Positions 8,668 to 17,926 of a DNA stretch of 64,000 bases are shown here, in pieces (position 1 is the first letter of the stretch; every line of letters starts with the position of its first letter). The DNA comes from an uncultured Erythrobacter sp. GTDB lineage: Bacteria; Pseudomonadota; Alphaproteobacteria; Sphingomonadales; Sphingomonadaceae. Both the position numbers and the translations under genes were made by a program. Location: contig NZ_CANMZM010000002.1 in NCBI RefSeq assembly GCF_947502395.1, forward strand, positions 620,001 through 684,000. Direction: 5' to 3'. Under the pieces are notes generated by a model. It ran no database searches and was not told where the DNA came from. It was given only the letters and a program-made list of their open reading frames with translations.

Positions 8668-9066
8668 GGGGCCAATGTATTGCGATAGTGAAAGTTCTGT
8701 CCGTTTTCGGGGACTTCAACCAAGCGTCAGAGCGTCGGCAATTGGGTCGTAAGCGGAGCGTCGGCTTTTGAGGCTCTGCCTGCCTAAACCAGACATTCTG
8801 CAATCGGCCCAGAAGTTGCCATTTGAAGCCATGTCGATGGACGAGACCGAAACGACTGAAAGTGAGTCTTTTGCCGAAGGTCTGGAAGTCATCGCACAGG
8901 GCAGAGAAGAGCTGATCCGCACAATTTTGGACAGCTGCGAACCTTTATGCACGTACGAACTCGCAAAACCTCCTGATTTTCTGGGGAAAAATAACGGTTT
9001 GCACTTATATTTCACTTACGGGCCTCCCCGACGAAATTGTGCAGCGCGGCAAGTGTTTGAAAAAAC
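8668..9066. other. Intergenic stretch on the 3' side of tRNA-Arg
   Basis: About 400 bp without a gene I can support. A plus-strand open frame runs through it and on across the tRNA (8768-9289), and a 99-codon minus-strand frame also exists (8716-9015). Neither shows a family, and the plus-strand one is the usual spurious reading of a tRNA complement. A chromosomal island using this tRNA would have its junction near 9066; no att-like direct repeat of the tRNA 3' end is seen elsewhere in the window. Confidence 0.4.
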
Positions 9067-9148
<82 letters not shown>

Positions 9149-9376
9149 CCATGGCGCTTGTCGTCCATCGAAACAATTCGCGCAAGGGCGTTCATCGCGC
9201 CGGGCGCGCCGCTTAGCAAGGGTCTGGCGGGCGCGCCAGTTCTAAATGGTTCGCCCAGCTCTCTCCAAGCCGCTTCCTCCGCGCTTTAAGGTAAATTCTC
9301 AACTCTCGGTCCGTCGCGCTGCGTCGGGGGAGTGAGTTTAACCAATCGGCAAGAGTCTTGGGCCTAGGCCCTTCAC

Positions 9377-9754
9377 ATGGCGGCAGAGAAACCCATCCCA
9401 TTTATCGCAACGAACGACCGCGAAGCGCAACCGCTCAAGACGCTGGGCCACTGTTGGACTGCGGTGCATGAGAAGGCTGGGCAGATCGCAGCAATGGCCG
9501 ATCTCGCCCCTGAGCCGATGGACACTGTCACCTCGCGTCTTGATCAGGCTTTGGCAGTCTCGGGCACTCACTCCTACGGCGCAGCTTTGCGCGGGTTGGA
9601 GGACGTGGACATGCTCGTGACCATGGGGTTGACTGCTTTGCGCGAAGTCAAGGCACGTGGACGGGATGCCAATGCTCCCGCGCTTGCCCTGTGGCGCGAG
9701 TTCTATCACGCACGAGAAGCGGTTCTCACTGTCCTGGAGCCTGCCGCAGCCTAA
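9377..9754 (+). CDS. Conserved-looking hypothetical protein
   Basis: A 125-residue soluble protein with no signal peptide, membrane segment or family I recognise. The composition is ordinary, rich in Ala and Leu and probably helical (SRLDQALAVSGTHSYGAALR and a C-terminal ARGRDANAPALALWREFYHA stretch). It is the first gene on the tRNA side away from the island and is co-oriented with mmcB 47 bp downstream, which suggests one transcript. Its length and clean codon use support a real gene. No function is proposed. Confidence 0.55.
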   Translation: MAAEKPIPFIATNDREAQPLKTLGHCWTAVHEKAGQIAAMADLAPEPMDTVTSRLDQALAVSGTHSYGAALRGLEDVDMLVTMGLTALREVKARGRDANAPALALWREFYHAREAVLTVLEPAAA

Positions 9755-9801
9755 GCGCTCAAGCGCTTGACCGTGTTCGCTTTATGTTCCATTCTGGCGG
9801 T

Positions 9802-10311
9802 ATGGACACCTCAGTTAATACGATTCTCGAAAGCTCCCGCGCCGAGCCATCGGCGCCTTGCGCCAAAGATGTGGCGCGTGGGATCAAGCGGCTGTTTGCC
9901 CGCAACGATATCTGGTGCGTGGAGGAGATGGCGCTTAAGAACAATCGGCGCGCTGATCTGATGGGGATCGATGCACGTGGGCGGATTATCATTGTCGAGA
10001 TCAAGGTCGCTCGCGGAGATCTGTTGGGCGACAACAAGTGGCCCGATTATCTCGACTTTTGCGATAGATTTTTCTGGGGCGTTCCTCCGGGACTTGATCG
10101 CAGCCCGTTAGACAGCGAAGGGTATAGCCCTGAGCGATGCGGCGTGATTGTGGCCGACGCCTATGATGCTGAAATCCTGCGGCAGGCTCCGTTAGAGCCG
10201 CTTGCTCCCACCAGGCGAAAGGCTCAGGTCGAGAAACTTGCCCGGATAGCGATGCGCCGCAACACCACCTTGCTCGACCCTGACTGTTCGAACGTGGACA
10301 GCGCTGGCTAA
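9802..10311 (+). CDS. mmcB: MmcB-family DNA repair-associated protein
   Basis: A 169-residue protein of the MmcB family, known in Caulobacter as part of the DNA-damage response and thought to have a nuclease-like fold. Supporting stretches are ARGIKRLFARNDIWCVEEM, RRADLMGIDARGRIIIVEIK and GDNKWPDYLDFCDRFFWGVP. The D...(I/V)xEIK arrangement (ADLMG...IIVEIK) resembles a PD-(D/E)xK core. The start is ATG 9802; an in-frame ATG at 9784 is an alternative. LexA control is usual for the gene in relatives, but I do not see a convincing LexA box here. Confidence 0.82.
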   Translation: MDTSVNTILESSRAEPSAPCAKDVARGIKRLFARNDIWCVEEMALKNNRRADLMGIDARGRIIIVEIKVARGDLLGDNKWPDYLDFCDRFFWGVPPGLDRSPLDSEGYSPERCGVIVADAYDAEILRQAPLEPLAPTRRKAQVEKLARIAMRRNTTLLDPDCSNVDSAG

Positions 10312-10377
10312 ATCCCGCCGAGAAGATTGCGCACATTGCCCTGTGCGAAGCCTGATTTATGAGTCATAGGGACAGAC

Positions 10378-11142
10378 ATGGTCCCTGCTGACACACCCGT
10401 TTGGCTCGCATTTCTGATCGTCGGCGCTGCAATGAGCGTGATGGTTGCACTACGCTATTTCATGAGCAGTGGGATGTTCGCCTGGATCACCAACCGCGCA
10501 AAACCCGGCCTTTATTCTGATCAGCGAAATCAAATTTTGAGCGAGATACGCTATTCGCTCATCGCAGCCGTCATTTATGGCGTCCCGGCAGGAGCGATCT
10601 TCTGGTTGTGGCGACACCATGATTTCGCGCTGATCTACACCGGTTGGACAACATACCCGCTTTGGTATCTGCCCCTTTCGGTGTTCCTCTATCTCATTGC
10701 GCAAGACACGTGGTTTTATTGGACACACCGCGCGATGCACCATTGGCCAAGCCTCTTTCGCTTGGCGCACAAAGTGCATCACGATAGCAAACCACCGACT
10801 GCCTGGAGCGCCATGAGCTTTCATCCGATTGAGAGTGTGAGCGGCGCAATTGTGATCCCTGTGCTGGTGTTTGTCGTCCCGATCCATCTCGCTATGCTCG
10901 GCGTGGTGCTGACGATTGCGACGGTCATGGGAGTGGTCAATCACATGGGTTGGGAGATATTCCCCCGGCGGCTTGTTAATTCTGCGTTTGGGGCGAGCGT
11001 GATAACTGCTAGTCATCATGAGAGGCATCACGAGGGATATCGATGCAATTTCGGGCTATATTTCCGTTTCTGGGACAAAATCTGCGGGACCGATCGAGGT
11101 CTTTCGCACCGGTTTGGGCGGCACGTGGAAACCAACCACTGA
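10378..11142 (+). CDS. Sterol desaturase / fatty acid hydroxylase family membrane protein
   Basis: A 254-residue integral membrane protein with about five hydrophobic segments. The histidine clusters of the non-haem di-iron hydroxylase superfamily are all present: HRAMH (HxxxH), HKVHH (HxxHH) and a C-terminal HHERHH with a nearby NHMGWE. Such enzymes hydroxylate or desaturate lipids or carotenoids in the membrane; the substrate is not determined. Its stop overlaps the probable CTG start of the following gene (CTGA at 11139-11142), which suggests coupling to the exported DUF2141 protein. Confidence 0.82.
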   Translation: MVPADTPVWLAFLIVGAAMSVMVALRYFMSSGMFAWITNRAKPGLYSDQRNQILSEIRYSLIAAVIYGVPAGAIFWLWRHHDFALIYTGWTTYPLWYLPLSVFLYLIAQDTWFYWTHRAMHHWPSLFRLAHKVHHDSKPPTAWSAMSFHPIESVSGAIVIPVLVFVVPIHLAMLGVVLTIATVMGVVNHMGWEIFPRRLVNSAFGASVITASHHERHHEGYRCNFGLYFRFWDKICGTDRGLSHRFGRHVETNH

Positions 11143-11162
11143 CGCGGAGTTTCCTGACTGTA

Positions 11163-11576
11163 ATGGGCGGTGCATTGGTCGCCGCCTCCGCTCCGGCGGC
11201 GGCGGGCAATGTCACAATTACCATTACTGATTTGCGCAACACCAAAGGCGTGGTGCGCGCCTGTATGACCACGGTGGAGAATGTCTTCCCGCGTTGTCGC
11301 CGTGATCCCAATTCTCACCGCACGGTGGTTGAGGCGGCCGAGACAATCACCATAACTTTCGACAATGTTGAGCCGGGCGAATATGCGATCGCGCTGCTGC
11401 ATGACGAGAATGAGGACGGCAAGGCCAACCGGGTGCTCGGCATGGCGCCCAAGGAAGGGTATGGCTTTTCGCGCGACGCGCCGGTGCGCATGGCTCCGCC
11501 TGATTGGGACGATGCAGTCTTCACGGTCAGCTCTGCCTCGCAGGACCTGACGATCAAGATGCGGTACTTTCTGTAA
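11163..11576 (+). CDS. Exported DUF2141 domain protein
   Basis: A small secreted protein whose body (VTITITDLRNTKGVVRACMT, then EPGEYAIALLHDENEDGK and the C-terminal DDAVFTVSS) matches the DUF2141 family, a beta-sandwich periplasmic family of unknown role. The start is uncertain. ATG 11163 gives a short signal (MGGALVAASAPAAAG). A CTG at 11139 would add eight residues including an Arg and make a more normal signal peptide, and it overlaps the preceding TGA stop. An ATG at 11043 lies deep inside the upstream gene and is unlikely. Confidence 0.75.
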   Translation: MGGALVAASAPAAAGNVTITITDLRNTKGVVRACMTTVENVFPRCRRDPNSHRTVVEAAETITITFDNVEPGEYAIALLHDENEDGKANRVLGMAPKEGYGFSRDAPVRMAPPDWDDAVFTVSSASQDLTIKMRYFL

Positions 11577-11709
11577 TTCTGGTAAAGCCCGCGAGCCGAG
11601 CGCCCAAAAACGCGACTTAAAGTTTTGCCAGCCCCCTTAACGGGATGTTTACCACGTAGGGCCACAACCTCTCCAAGCTTGTTTTGATTTGGGGGCACTT
11701 GGCCTGATC

Positions 11710-13560
11710 ATGGATACTCTGCGCGGACCTTTTGACACCGGCACTTCGGCCGACGACACTCCCGATTGGAGTGTGGAAGATGGCGTGCGCGACGAAGGCA
11801 CCGTGCGTGAATTGCCGCCCGAGGCGATCGGTCAGGATGAACGTCGCATGCAGGTCCGCGCCTATAACCACTGGGCAAGCCTCTTGGGCGATGCAACCTT
11901 CCCATCGATCGAAGATCTTGATCCGGAAAACCTCACCGATTTCGGACCCAACAGCGTCCTTCTTGATTTCTCGCAAGGGATTGAAGACCCGGCGGTCCAG
12001 TTCCTCGGCAAGAAGCTCGCAACAGAATGCGGAACACCAGGTCAGTCGATCCAACAATTGTCCGATGTCCCGCCCCGCTCACTGCTGAGCCGGATCACTG
12101 ATCACTACATGCAAATCCTTGCCAATCAGGCGCCGATTGGATTTGAGGCGGAGTTTGTGAATGAGCGCGGCGCGTCCGTACTCTATCGCGGAATATTGCT
12201 GCCATTCTCAAGCGATGATGAGACTATCGATTTCATCTATGGCGTGATCAATTGGAAAGAAATGGCTGACGCAGCGGCGGCAGATGAGCTCCTTCTTGCG
12301 ATCGATCAAGCGATTGACGAGAAGCTCGCCGAGGGTCCTCAGGATGATGAGGACCAGCCCCACAAGCACAACACTGGCCCGCTCACCGAATGGGCTGATT
12401 CCCCTTTGCATGACAATGTCGATGAGTCCGCTGAAACATATGAACCAAGCCAAGCCGGTCTTTGGGACGAAGATGAGGCTGAGCAAGACTTCGGTGCACT
12501 AGAAGACGGCAGCAATGACAATGTCGCAAGCTTTGGCGATCCTTCGCCCGCCTCCGACGGCCTAAGCTCGGGCCTGCCGGAACCAGACTTTGGCCATTTT
12601 GAACTCGACGACCCTGAGGTTGATGAGTTTGGCGAGGAGATCGATGAGGAAGAAGGCGACGACTCCCCAGGCTACAGCTTTGCATCGCTTGCCGATTACA
12701 TCGAGGCACCAACGAAGAAGGTGGTCGACCTGGAAGCAGAGCGCTTCGATCCGGAAGACTACAAGGTCGAAGAGCCCGCGAACGAACGCGAGGACGTTGT
12801 CGAAGGCACGTCTGAGAACGAAAGCGCCATGAACGACCAAGGCTCGAGCGTGGCCAATAGCGATGTTGCCGCGAACGATGTGGTCGAATTCCCCACGTCC
12901 GCAAAAGAAGCTTGGGATGCAGAAGCGTCAGAGGAAGAATTCGCCTTTAATCCCGATGCAACGCTGCATGATTGCCTCGCTTCTGCCCGTGAACTCGCGC
13001 AAAGTGCGAGCGTTTCCGAAGATCGCAGCCGCCAAGCGCTCTACGCAGCAGTTGGCCGGGCCTATGATGTCTCGCTTGCTGCCAAGGATGAGCCCGAAGC
13101 GTTTAACGAGCTAATCGAAGACAGCGGCCTCACGGTTCAGGACCGCGCGCCGATGACACCGGTGGTGAAGCTCGTATTTGGGCACGATTACGACAAGACG
13201 CGCCTGACCGAATACGCAGCCGTTCTCACCCACGCGCATCGCCTCAATCTTGAGCGCGGTAGCCTTGCTGATTTCCTTGCCGAAGCGGAAGGCGGTCTTA
13301 AATCGGTGGTCGCCAGCGAACGTCGCTTGCGCCGCGAAGAATCGGGTCAAGTGGTCGAAGATGAAGGCGATGTACGCGCCAAGCTTGCCAAGAAGCTGCG
13401 CGAACTCGATGCGCTGCTGTTCGATGCCATTTCTTCGGAAGGCCCCGAGTTCTCGCTCGTCATGGTCCGCCGCGATGGCGAGGGCAATGTGGCAATGATC
13501 GGCGAGATTGCGGACGATGTTGCTCTGATTGAGCGCGCAGGCAAGAAGCTCGTCGGCTAA
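11710..13560 (+). CDS. PAS-domain-like cytoplasmic protein with a long acidic linker
   Basis: A 616-residue protein. Residues ~40-190 look like a PAS-type sensor module of the kind found in alphaproteobacteria (MQVRAYNHWASLLGDATFPS..., DSVLLDFSQG-like core, then FIYGVINWKE). Residues ~200-400 are strongly acidic and low in complexity (runs of D/E, such as EFGEEIDEEEGDDSPGY), probably disordered. The C-terminal ~200 residues are helical (SASVSEDRSRQALYAAVGRA). There is no kinase, GGDEF or HTH motif. It begins after a 130-bp intergenic stretch and is likely monocistronic. The ATG at 11710 is chosen over an upstream TTG. A signalling or scaffold role is an inference. Confidence 0.7.
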   Translation: MDTLRGPFDTGTSADDTPDWSVEDGVRDEGTVRELPPEAIGQDERRMQVRAYNHWASLLGDATFPSIEDLDPENLTDFGPNSVLLDFSQGIEDPAVQFLGKKLATECGTPGQSIQQLSDVPPRSLLSRITDHYMQILANQAPIGFEAEFVNERGASVLYRGILLPFSSDDETIDFIYGVINWKEMADAAAADELLLAIDQAIDEKLAEGPQDDEDQPHKHNTGPLTEWADSPLHDNVDESAETYEPSQAGLWDEDEAEQDFGALEDGSNDNVASFGDPSPASDGLSSGLPEPDFGHFELDDPEVDEFGEEIDEEEGDDSPGYSFASLADYIEAPTKKVVDLEAERFDPEDYKVEEPANEREDVVEGTSENESAMNDQGSSVANSDVAANDVVEFPTSAKEAWDAEASEEEFAFNPDATLHDCLASARELAQSASVSEDRSRQALYAAVGRAYDVSLAAKDEPEAFNELIEDSGLTVQDRAPMTPVVKLVFGHDYDKTRLTEYAAVLTHAHRLNLERGSLADFLAEAEGGLKSVVASERRLRREESGQVVEDEGDVRAKLAKKLRELDALLFDAISSEGPEFSLVMVRRDGEGNVAMIGEIADDVALIERAGKKLVG

Positions 13561-13682
13561 GCCAGCCACGCTTCCCATAACGGTTCAATGTTTGATGGTG
13601 AGCGTCAATTCGGCGCTCGCCCCAACCCTTTATTGTCCGTGCACTTTACGATCGTTGCAATGCATCCCAATAGGGGTGGTGT

Positions 13683-14627
13683 ATGGCCGAAGAATTGAAT
13701 CGCAAAACCAAAGGACCCTTTCGGATCATGGTATGGACCCTAGGCGTTCTTATACCCTTCATCATTGTTGCCGCGATTGGTCTGCAAGTGGCTATTGCCC
13801 GCAATGGCCCGGCCGTTTTGAGCGCGGTTGATCGCCTCTCTGGCGGCACGGGCGAAGCCGAGCTCAAGGCCAAGATCGCGACCGGCGACCATCCTGATCA
13901 AAAGCTATTCGTTTGGGGACCACAGGAGCAGAAGGCGAAGACCTTGCTTCGACCGGTCCTCCTGTTTGTGCATGGAGGCAGTTGGAATTCAGGCGATCCG
14001 GAAGACTACAGCTTCGTCGCGCGCAGCTTCGTCGAACAGGGCTTTGTGGTGGTCTTGAGCGGGTATCGCCTCGGCGAAGCAGGCAAATATCCCGGCATGA
14101 TCGAGGACACAGCCCGCGCCTTTGCCTGGGCGCACGAGGAAATCACCCAATATGGCGGAGACCCAGATCATATTGTTATCGCAGGGCATTCTGCGGGGGC
14201 TTACAATATGATGATGGTTGCCTTGGAGAAAAAATGGCTCGGAGCCCATTCACTCCAGCCCAAAGACATAGCGGGGGTAGTTGGCTTATCGGGCCCCTAT
14301 GATTTCCTTCCGCTTGATAGCGACAGTACCATTGCAAGTTTCGGTCACGCCAAGGATCTGGATGCCACCCAGCCGATCAACCATGTCAGTGAGGCAGCGC
14401 CGCCAATGCTGTTGATCCATGGCGAGACGGACACCACCGTGGGCGTGTTTCATTCGCGCAACCTTGCTGAGTTGCTGATTGATCAAGGCCGCGATCCCAC
14501 CCTCGCGCTATATCCAGAGATGGATCACGCCGACCCGCTGGTCTCCATTGCTGCTCCTTGGCGCTCTCGCCGCGATATTGTGCCCAAGATTGCCGCTTTT
14601 GTGCGTCAACGGGCCTCACCCGAGTAA
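13683..14627 (+). CDS. Alpha/beta hydrolase (HSL/BD-FAE-like esterase), membrane-anchored
   Basis: A 314-residue protein with one N-terminal membrane segment (residues ~18-40). The hydrolase core has the oxyanion-hole motif LFVHGGSWNSGD, the nucleophile elbow GHSAGAYN and a late MDHADP histidine, the usual Ser-Asp-His arrangement of the esterase/lipase family with the HGG signature. The natural ester is unknown. It stands 46 bp upstream of the BepA-like gene and may share its transcript. Confidence 0.82.
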   Translation: MAEELNRKTKGPFRIMVWTLGVLIPFIIVAAIGLQVAIARNGPAVLSAVDRLSGGTGEAELKAKIATGDHPDQKLFVWGPQEQKAKTLLRPVLLFVHGGSWNSGDPEDYSFVARSFVEQGFVVVLSGYRLGEAGKYPGMIEDTARAFAWAHEEITQYGGDPDHIVIAGHSAGAYNMMMVALEKKWLGAHSLQPKDIAGVVGLSGPYDFLPLDSDSTIASFGHAKDLDATQPINHVSEAAPPMLLIHGETDTTVGVFHSRNLAELLIDQGRDPTLALYPEMDHADPLVSIAAPWRSRRDIVPKIAAFVRQRASPE

Positions 14628-14673
14628 AACTTCAGTTCCCGTTCAGGCCCAAAAGCGTTAGCACGGGTCCACG

Positions 14674-16041
14674 ATGCCTTTTCTTCGCTCCCTTGCCGCT
14701 TCGCTTCTGGCGCTGCTCGCTACATTTGCGCTGACACTTCAGCCGGTCGCAGCCCAGTCCATCCTCCGCGATGCCGAGACAGAGGCACTGCTTCGCGATA
14801 TGTCTTATCCGTTGATCGAAGCATCCGAGCTTGAACCGGAAAATGTCGAGATCGTCCTGATCAACGACCCTTCCATCAACGCCTTCGTCGCTGGCGGGCA
14901 GGTCGTATACGTCCACGCAGGGCTTTTGAACGCCGCCGACACCGCCAATGAAGTGCAGGGCGTGATCGCGCATGAGTTGGGTCACATCACCGCTGGTCAC
15001 GTGGTGCGCTTTGGAGAGCGGACACGCGGCGCACAGGGGATTACGATCCTGTCGCTTCTGCTGGGCGTAGGCGCAGCGCTCGCAGGCGCAGGCGATGCCG
15101 CATTGGGCGCAGTTCTGGCGGGCCAGCAAGCCGCAGCCGGAAACTTCCTTGCTTTCAACCGCAATCAGGAAGCCGCAACCGACCAGGCTGGTGCGCGCTA
15201 TCTTTCCGGTGCCGGTATTTCTGGGCGCGGAATGATTTCTTTCTTCGAGAAGCTCCGCAATTTTGAAATCCGCCGCGGCTATAGTCAATCTGATGATGCA
15301 GCTTACGGTCGGACCCACCCGCTTTCCGGCGACCGTGTCCAATTCCTTCGTGCGCAGCTTTCAGAAGATGCGGCTTGGGATGCGCCGGATGATCAGGAAT
15401 TGCAGGCGCGCTTTCTTGCGGTGCGAGCCAAGCTTTTCGGCTATCTTGCTGAGCCCAAGCGCACCTTGCAGCAATATCCCGAAAGCGATCAAAGCACCCC
15501 TGCTCGCTATGCAAGGGCCTATGCCTTCCACAAGGATGCGCAGGTTGAAAAGGCGCTTGCTGAAGCGGACAAGCTTCTCGCGCTCGATGCACAAAACCCC
15601 TATTTCCTTGAGCTAAAGGGTCAAATCCTGCTCGAATCCGGCCGCCCGAAAGAAGCGCTTGTGCCTCTACGTCGAGCCACGGAACTCACACTCAATCAAC
15701 CTCTTATCGCAGGGATGTTCGGCCACGCGCTGATTGCAACCGAAGAGACGGACAATTACGAGGAAGCAGAGCAAGTCCTGCGCGCAGCGGTTGCCAAGGA
15801 CCGTTTCAATCCCTTCGCCTGGTATCAATTGGGCGTGGTCTACGCGCACCGAGGTGACATTCCGCGCGCCAAGCTTGCTAGTGCAGAACAACAAGTGCTG
15901 AGGCGGAACTACCCCCAAGCGCTTAATAACGCCCAAGAAGCCGAGGCTGGCCTTCCAGTTGGCTCACCCGACTGGATTCGTGCACAAGATGTCGGGCTGC
16001 AAGCGCGCGCAGAACTGGAAGCCTTGCGCGACAGCCGCTAA
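14674..16041 (+). CDS. bepA: M48-family periplasmic metalloprotease with TPR repeats (BepA/YfgC-like)
   Basis: A 455-residue exported protein. The signal peptide ends near PVAAQS (residue ~27). The zinc site is HELGH (GVIAHELGHITAGHVVRF), with the downstream QEAATDQAG supplying the third ligand. From ~residue 240 the sequence is tetratricopeptide-like (YARAYAFHKDAQVEKALAEA, LLESGRPKEALVPLRRATEL, YQLGVVYAHRGDIPRA). This domain order is that of BepA, a periplasmic chaperone/protease that helps assemble or degrade outer-membrane proteins such as LptD and BamA. It is followed within 10 bp by a DsbA-like protein and then a second M48 protease, an envelope quality-control cluster. Confidence 0.85.
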   Translation: MPFLRSLAASLLALLATFALTLQPVAAQSILRDAETEALLRDMSYPLIEASELEPENVEIVLINDPSINAFVAGGQVVYVHAGLLNAADTANEVQGVIAHELGHITAGHVVRFGERTRGAQGITILSLLLGVGAALAGAGDAALGAVLAGQQAAAGNFLAFNRNQEAATDQAGARYLSGAGISGRGMISFFEKLRNFEIRRGYSQSDDAAYGRTHPLSGDRVQFLRAQLSEDAAWDAPDDQELQARFLAVRAKLFGYLAEPKRTLQQYPESDQSTPARYARAYAFHKDAQVEKALAEADKLLALDAQNPYFLELKGQILLESGRPKEALVPLRRATELTLNQPLIAGMFGHALIATEETDNYEEAEQVLRAAVAKDRFNPFAWYQLGVVYAHRGDIPRAKLASAEQQVLRRNYPQALNNAQEAEAGLPVGSPDWIRAQDVGLQARAELEALRDSR

Positions 16042-16051
16042 GCCTCCAGCT

Positions 16052-16801
16052 ATGACTGAAACCGCATCGAATCCGTCGCCTTTTCGCCAATCGCTGCTGA
16101 CCGCGTTGTTGGCGTTGACCTTTGGCTTCTTGGGAGCGGCGATTTGGTCCTACGCAGGCCTCGCTGACAATCGCACGCGAGCCTATTTGATGGACAATCC
16201 CAGTGTGCTTCAAGATGTGGCGGAGGCCCTCGCCGCAGAAGGTGCGCGCAAGCGATTGGCTTCAGTCAAAGAAGAGCTCTACACTCCCTTTCCCGGTGCG
16301 GTGATGGGCAATCCGCAAGGTTCCAAGGTTCTGGTCGAGTTCACCGATTACAACTGCCCCTATTGTGCGGGAAGCTTTCAGGATGTGATGCAGCTGGTCT
16401 CGGAGGACCCTGAGCTCAAAGTCATCATGCGTGAATGGCCGATCTTTGAGGGCAGCGAAGTAGCGGCGCGCATGGCACTCGCCGCCGCCAAGCAAGATCG
16501 TTACCAAGCCTTCCACACCGCTTTGTTCGAGCGCGGCGATACCAGCCCAGCAGGGGTGGAAGCCGCAGCCGAGGCCGTGGGTCTCGATATGGAGCGCGCT
16601 CGCACAGATGCGATAAGCGAAGAGGTTTCAGTCGAGCTCGTCCGCAACCTTACCTTCGCGCAATCGCTCGGCTTTAGTGGCACGCCCGCCTTCGTCACCG
16701 GAGACACGCTGTTGCCCGGCGCGGTGGGTGCAGATCGATTGAGAGAAGCGGTTACTGAGGCCGCATCTGGGGCCGCATCTGGGGCCAGCACCGCTTCCTA
16801 A
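16052..16801 (+). CDS. DsbA-family thiol-disulfide oxidoreductase
   Basis: A 249-residue protein anchored by an N-terminal membrane segment (residues ~13-33). The thioredoxin-fold active site is FTDYNCPYCAGSF (CPYC), with the cis-Pro loop at GFSGTPAFVTGD. This places it with DsbA/Com1-like periplasmic oxidoreductases that form or shuffle disulfides. The start ATG 16052 is chosen because the earlier in-frame start at 15959 lies in the bepA-like gene and gives no signal. The stop is directly followed by the next ATG, so the three genes form an operon. Confidence 0.85.
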   Translation: MTETASNPSPFRQSLLTALLALTFGFLGAAIWSYAGLADNRTRAYLMDNPSVLQDVAEALAAEGARKRLASVKEELYTPFPGAVMGNPQGSKVLVEFTDYNCPYCAGSFQDVMQLVSEDPELKVIMREWPIFEGSEVAARMALAAAKQDRYQAFHTALFERGDTSPAGVEAAAEAVGLDMERARTDAISEEVSVELVRNLTFAQSLGFSGTPAFVTGDTLLPGAVGADRLREAVTEAASGAASGASTAS

Positions 16802-17824
16802 ATGGATCGAGCAGGCGGCCTTCGCTTCCTGACAGTCTTAGCTGCTCTTTTCTTCAGCGCAGCGGCCACTGCTGACCGCGATACTATCAACTGGGATGAG
16901 GTCGATCTGGCAGCTGAACGCCGAGCGATCGAGAATTTTCAAAGATATGACCAACTTTTGCAGAACGTCGGTTGGAAGCTGGCTCAGGCGAATTGGGAAT
17001 TTTGTGACCGCGTGATGCCGGCAACTGGCCTGCACTTGCAGGACATGGCAAGCTATGGCTCACCTCAGATTGCGCGCCGCGCGCTTGGGCTTTCGGGCGA
17101 TTTTGCAGTGCAGACGGTAGCGGAAGGCTCCCCCGCAGACCTTTCCAATAGCCTTCCCTCCAACCGGGAAATTGTGGGTCTGGCCGGGATCAATCCGAAT
17201 GAGTGGGAGAGCCAGGGCCCTTTCGATTGGCGGCGCCTTGCCCGTGTGCATGACCTGATTGATGAGGCAGTTGAAGGCTACGATAGCATCACGCTCGATT
17301 TCAAAGACAACAACGTCGCAGTGATCGCTTCCGTCCCGGTTTGTGCCACGCGTTTTGAGCTTATGGGCAAGGGGAAGAAAGCGTTGGCCGATGGTCGCCG
17401 CGTTGTGATCGGCATCGAGTTTCCTGCCTTTCAGTACGACGAGGATGAATTTGCAGCTCTGCTCGCGCATGAGTTGGCGCATAACCTCCTCAGCCACACC
17501 GCATGGCTGGACCGCAATAAGAGAAAGCGCCGCAATGTTCGCATGACTGAGCGCGAGGCTGATCGGCTGATTCCATGGCTTCTCGCCAATGCTGGCTATG
17601 ACCCGCGCGCAGGCAAGCGCTTTTTCGAAAAATGGGGGCCAAATGCCGACGGTGGTCTGTTCCGCAATCGAAGCCATGATGGCTGGGATGAGCGGGCAGA
17701 GTTTGTCGAAGCCGAGATCCACCAAATAGAGGCACTTATTGTGCAGCATGACAAAGCCGACTGGCGCACCCATTTCCAGCGCGAGATTGACCCTCACCAA
17801 GGGCTTGAGAACGGGCAGCGCTAA
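16802..17824 (+). CDS. Second M48-type metalloprotease, exported
   Basis: A 340-residue protein with a signal peptide (LTVLAALFFSAAATA) and a zinc site HELAH (AALLAHELAHNLLSH), with MTEREADRL as the third-ligand helix. A central stretch (SGDFAVQTVAEGSPADLSN) resembles a PDZ-like segment before the catalytic part. It differs from the M48 protein two genes upstream: no TPR repeats and a different N-terminus. It starts on the base after the DsbA-like stop codon. A role in periplasmic protein turnover is inferred from family and context. Confidence 0.8.
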   Translation: MDRAGGLRFLTVLAALFFSAAATADRDTINWDEVDLAAERRAIENFQRYDQLLQNVGWKLAQANWEFCDRVMPATGLHLQDMASYGSPQIARRALGLSGDFAVQTVAEGSPADLSNSLPSNREIVGLAGINPNEWESQGPFDWRRLARVHDLIDEAVEGYDSITLDFKDNNVAVIASVPVCATRFELMGKGKKALADGRRVVIGIEFPAFQYDEDEFAALLAHELAHNLLSHTAWLDRNKRKRRNVRMTEREADRLIPWLLANAGYDPRAGKRFFEKWGPNADGGLFRNRSHDGWDERAEFVEAEIHQIEALIVQHDKADWRTHFQREIDPHQGLENGQR

Positions 17825-17926
17825 GTTGGGCAAGTGTTGCGGCAGGCGGTTTTCCCTTTGCGTTCATCTGCCCATGCAAAAGCCTTAATTTGTGCGACGA
17901 ACCGAATTTTGCGCTACAACACCCCA

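Noticed and set aside
1..9066. Second att copy of the tRNA 3' end
   Set aside because: I looked for GGATTCGAAC-type repeats on either strand of the island part and found only the tRNA itself.
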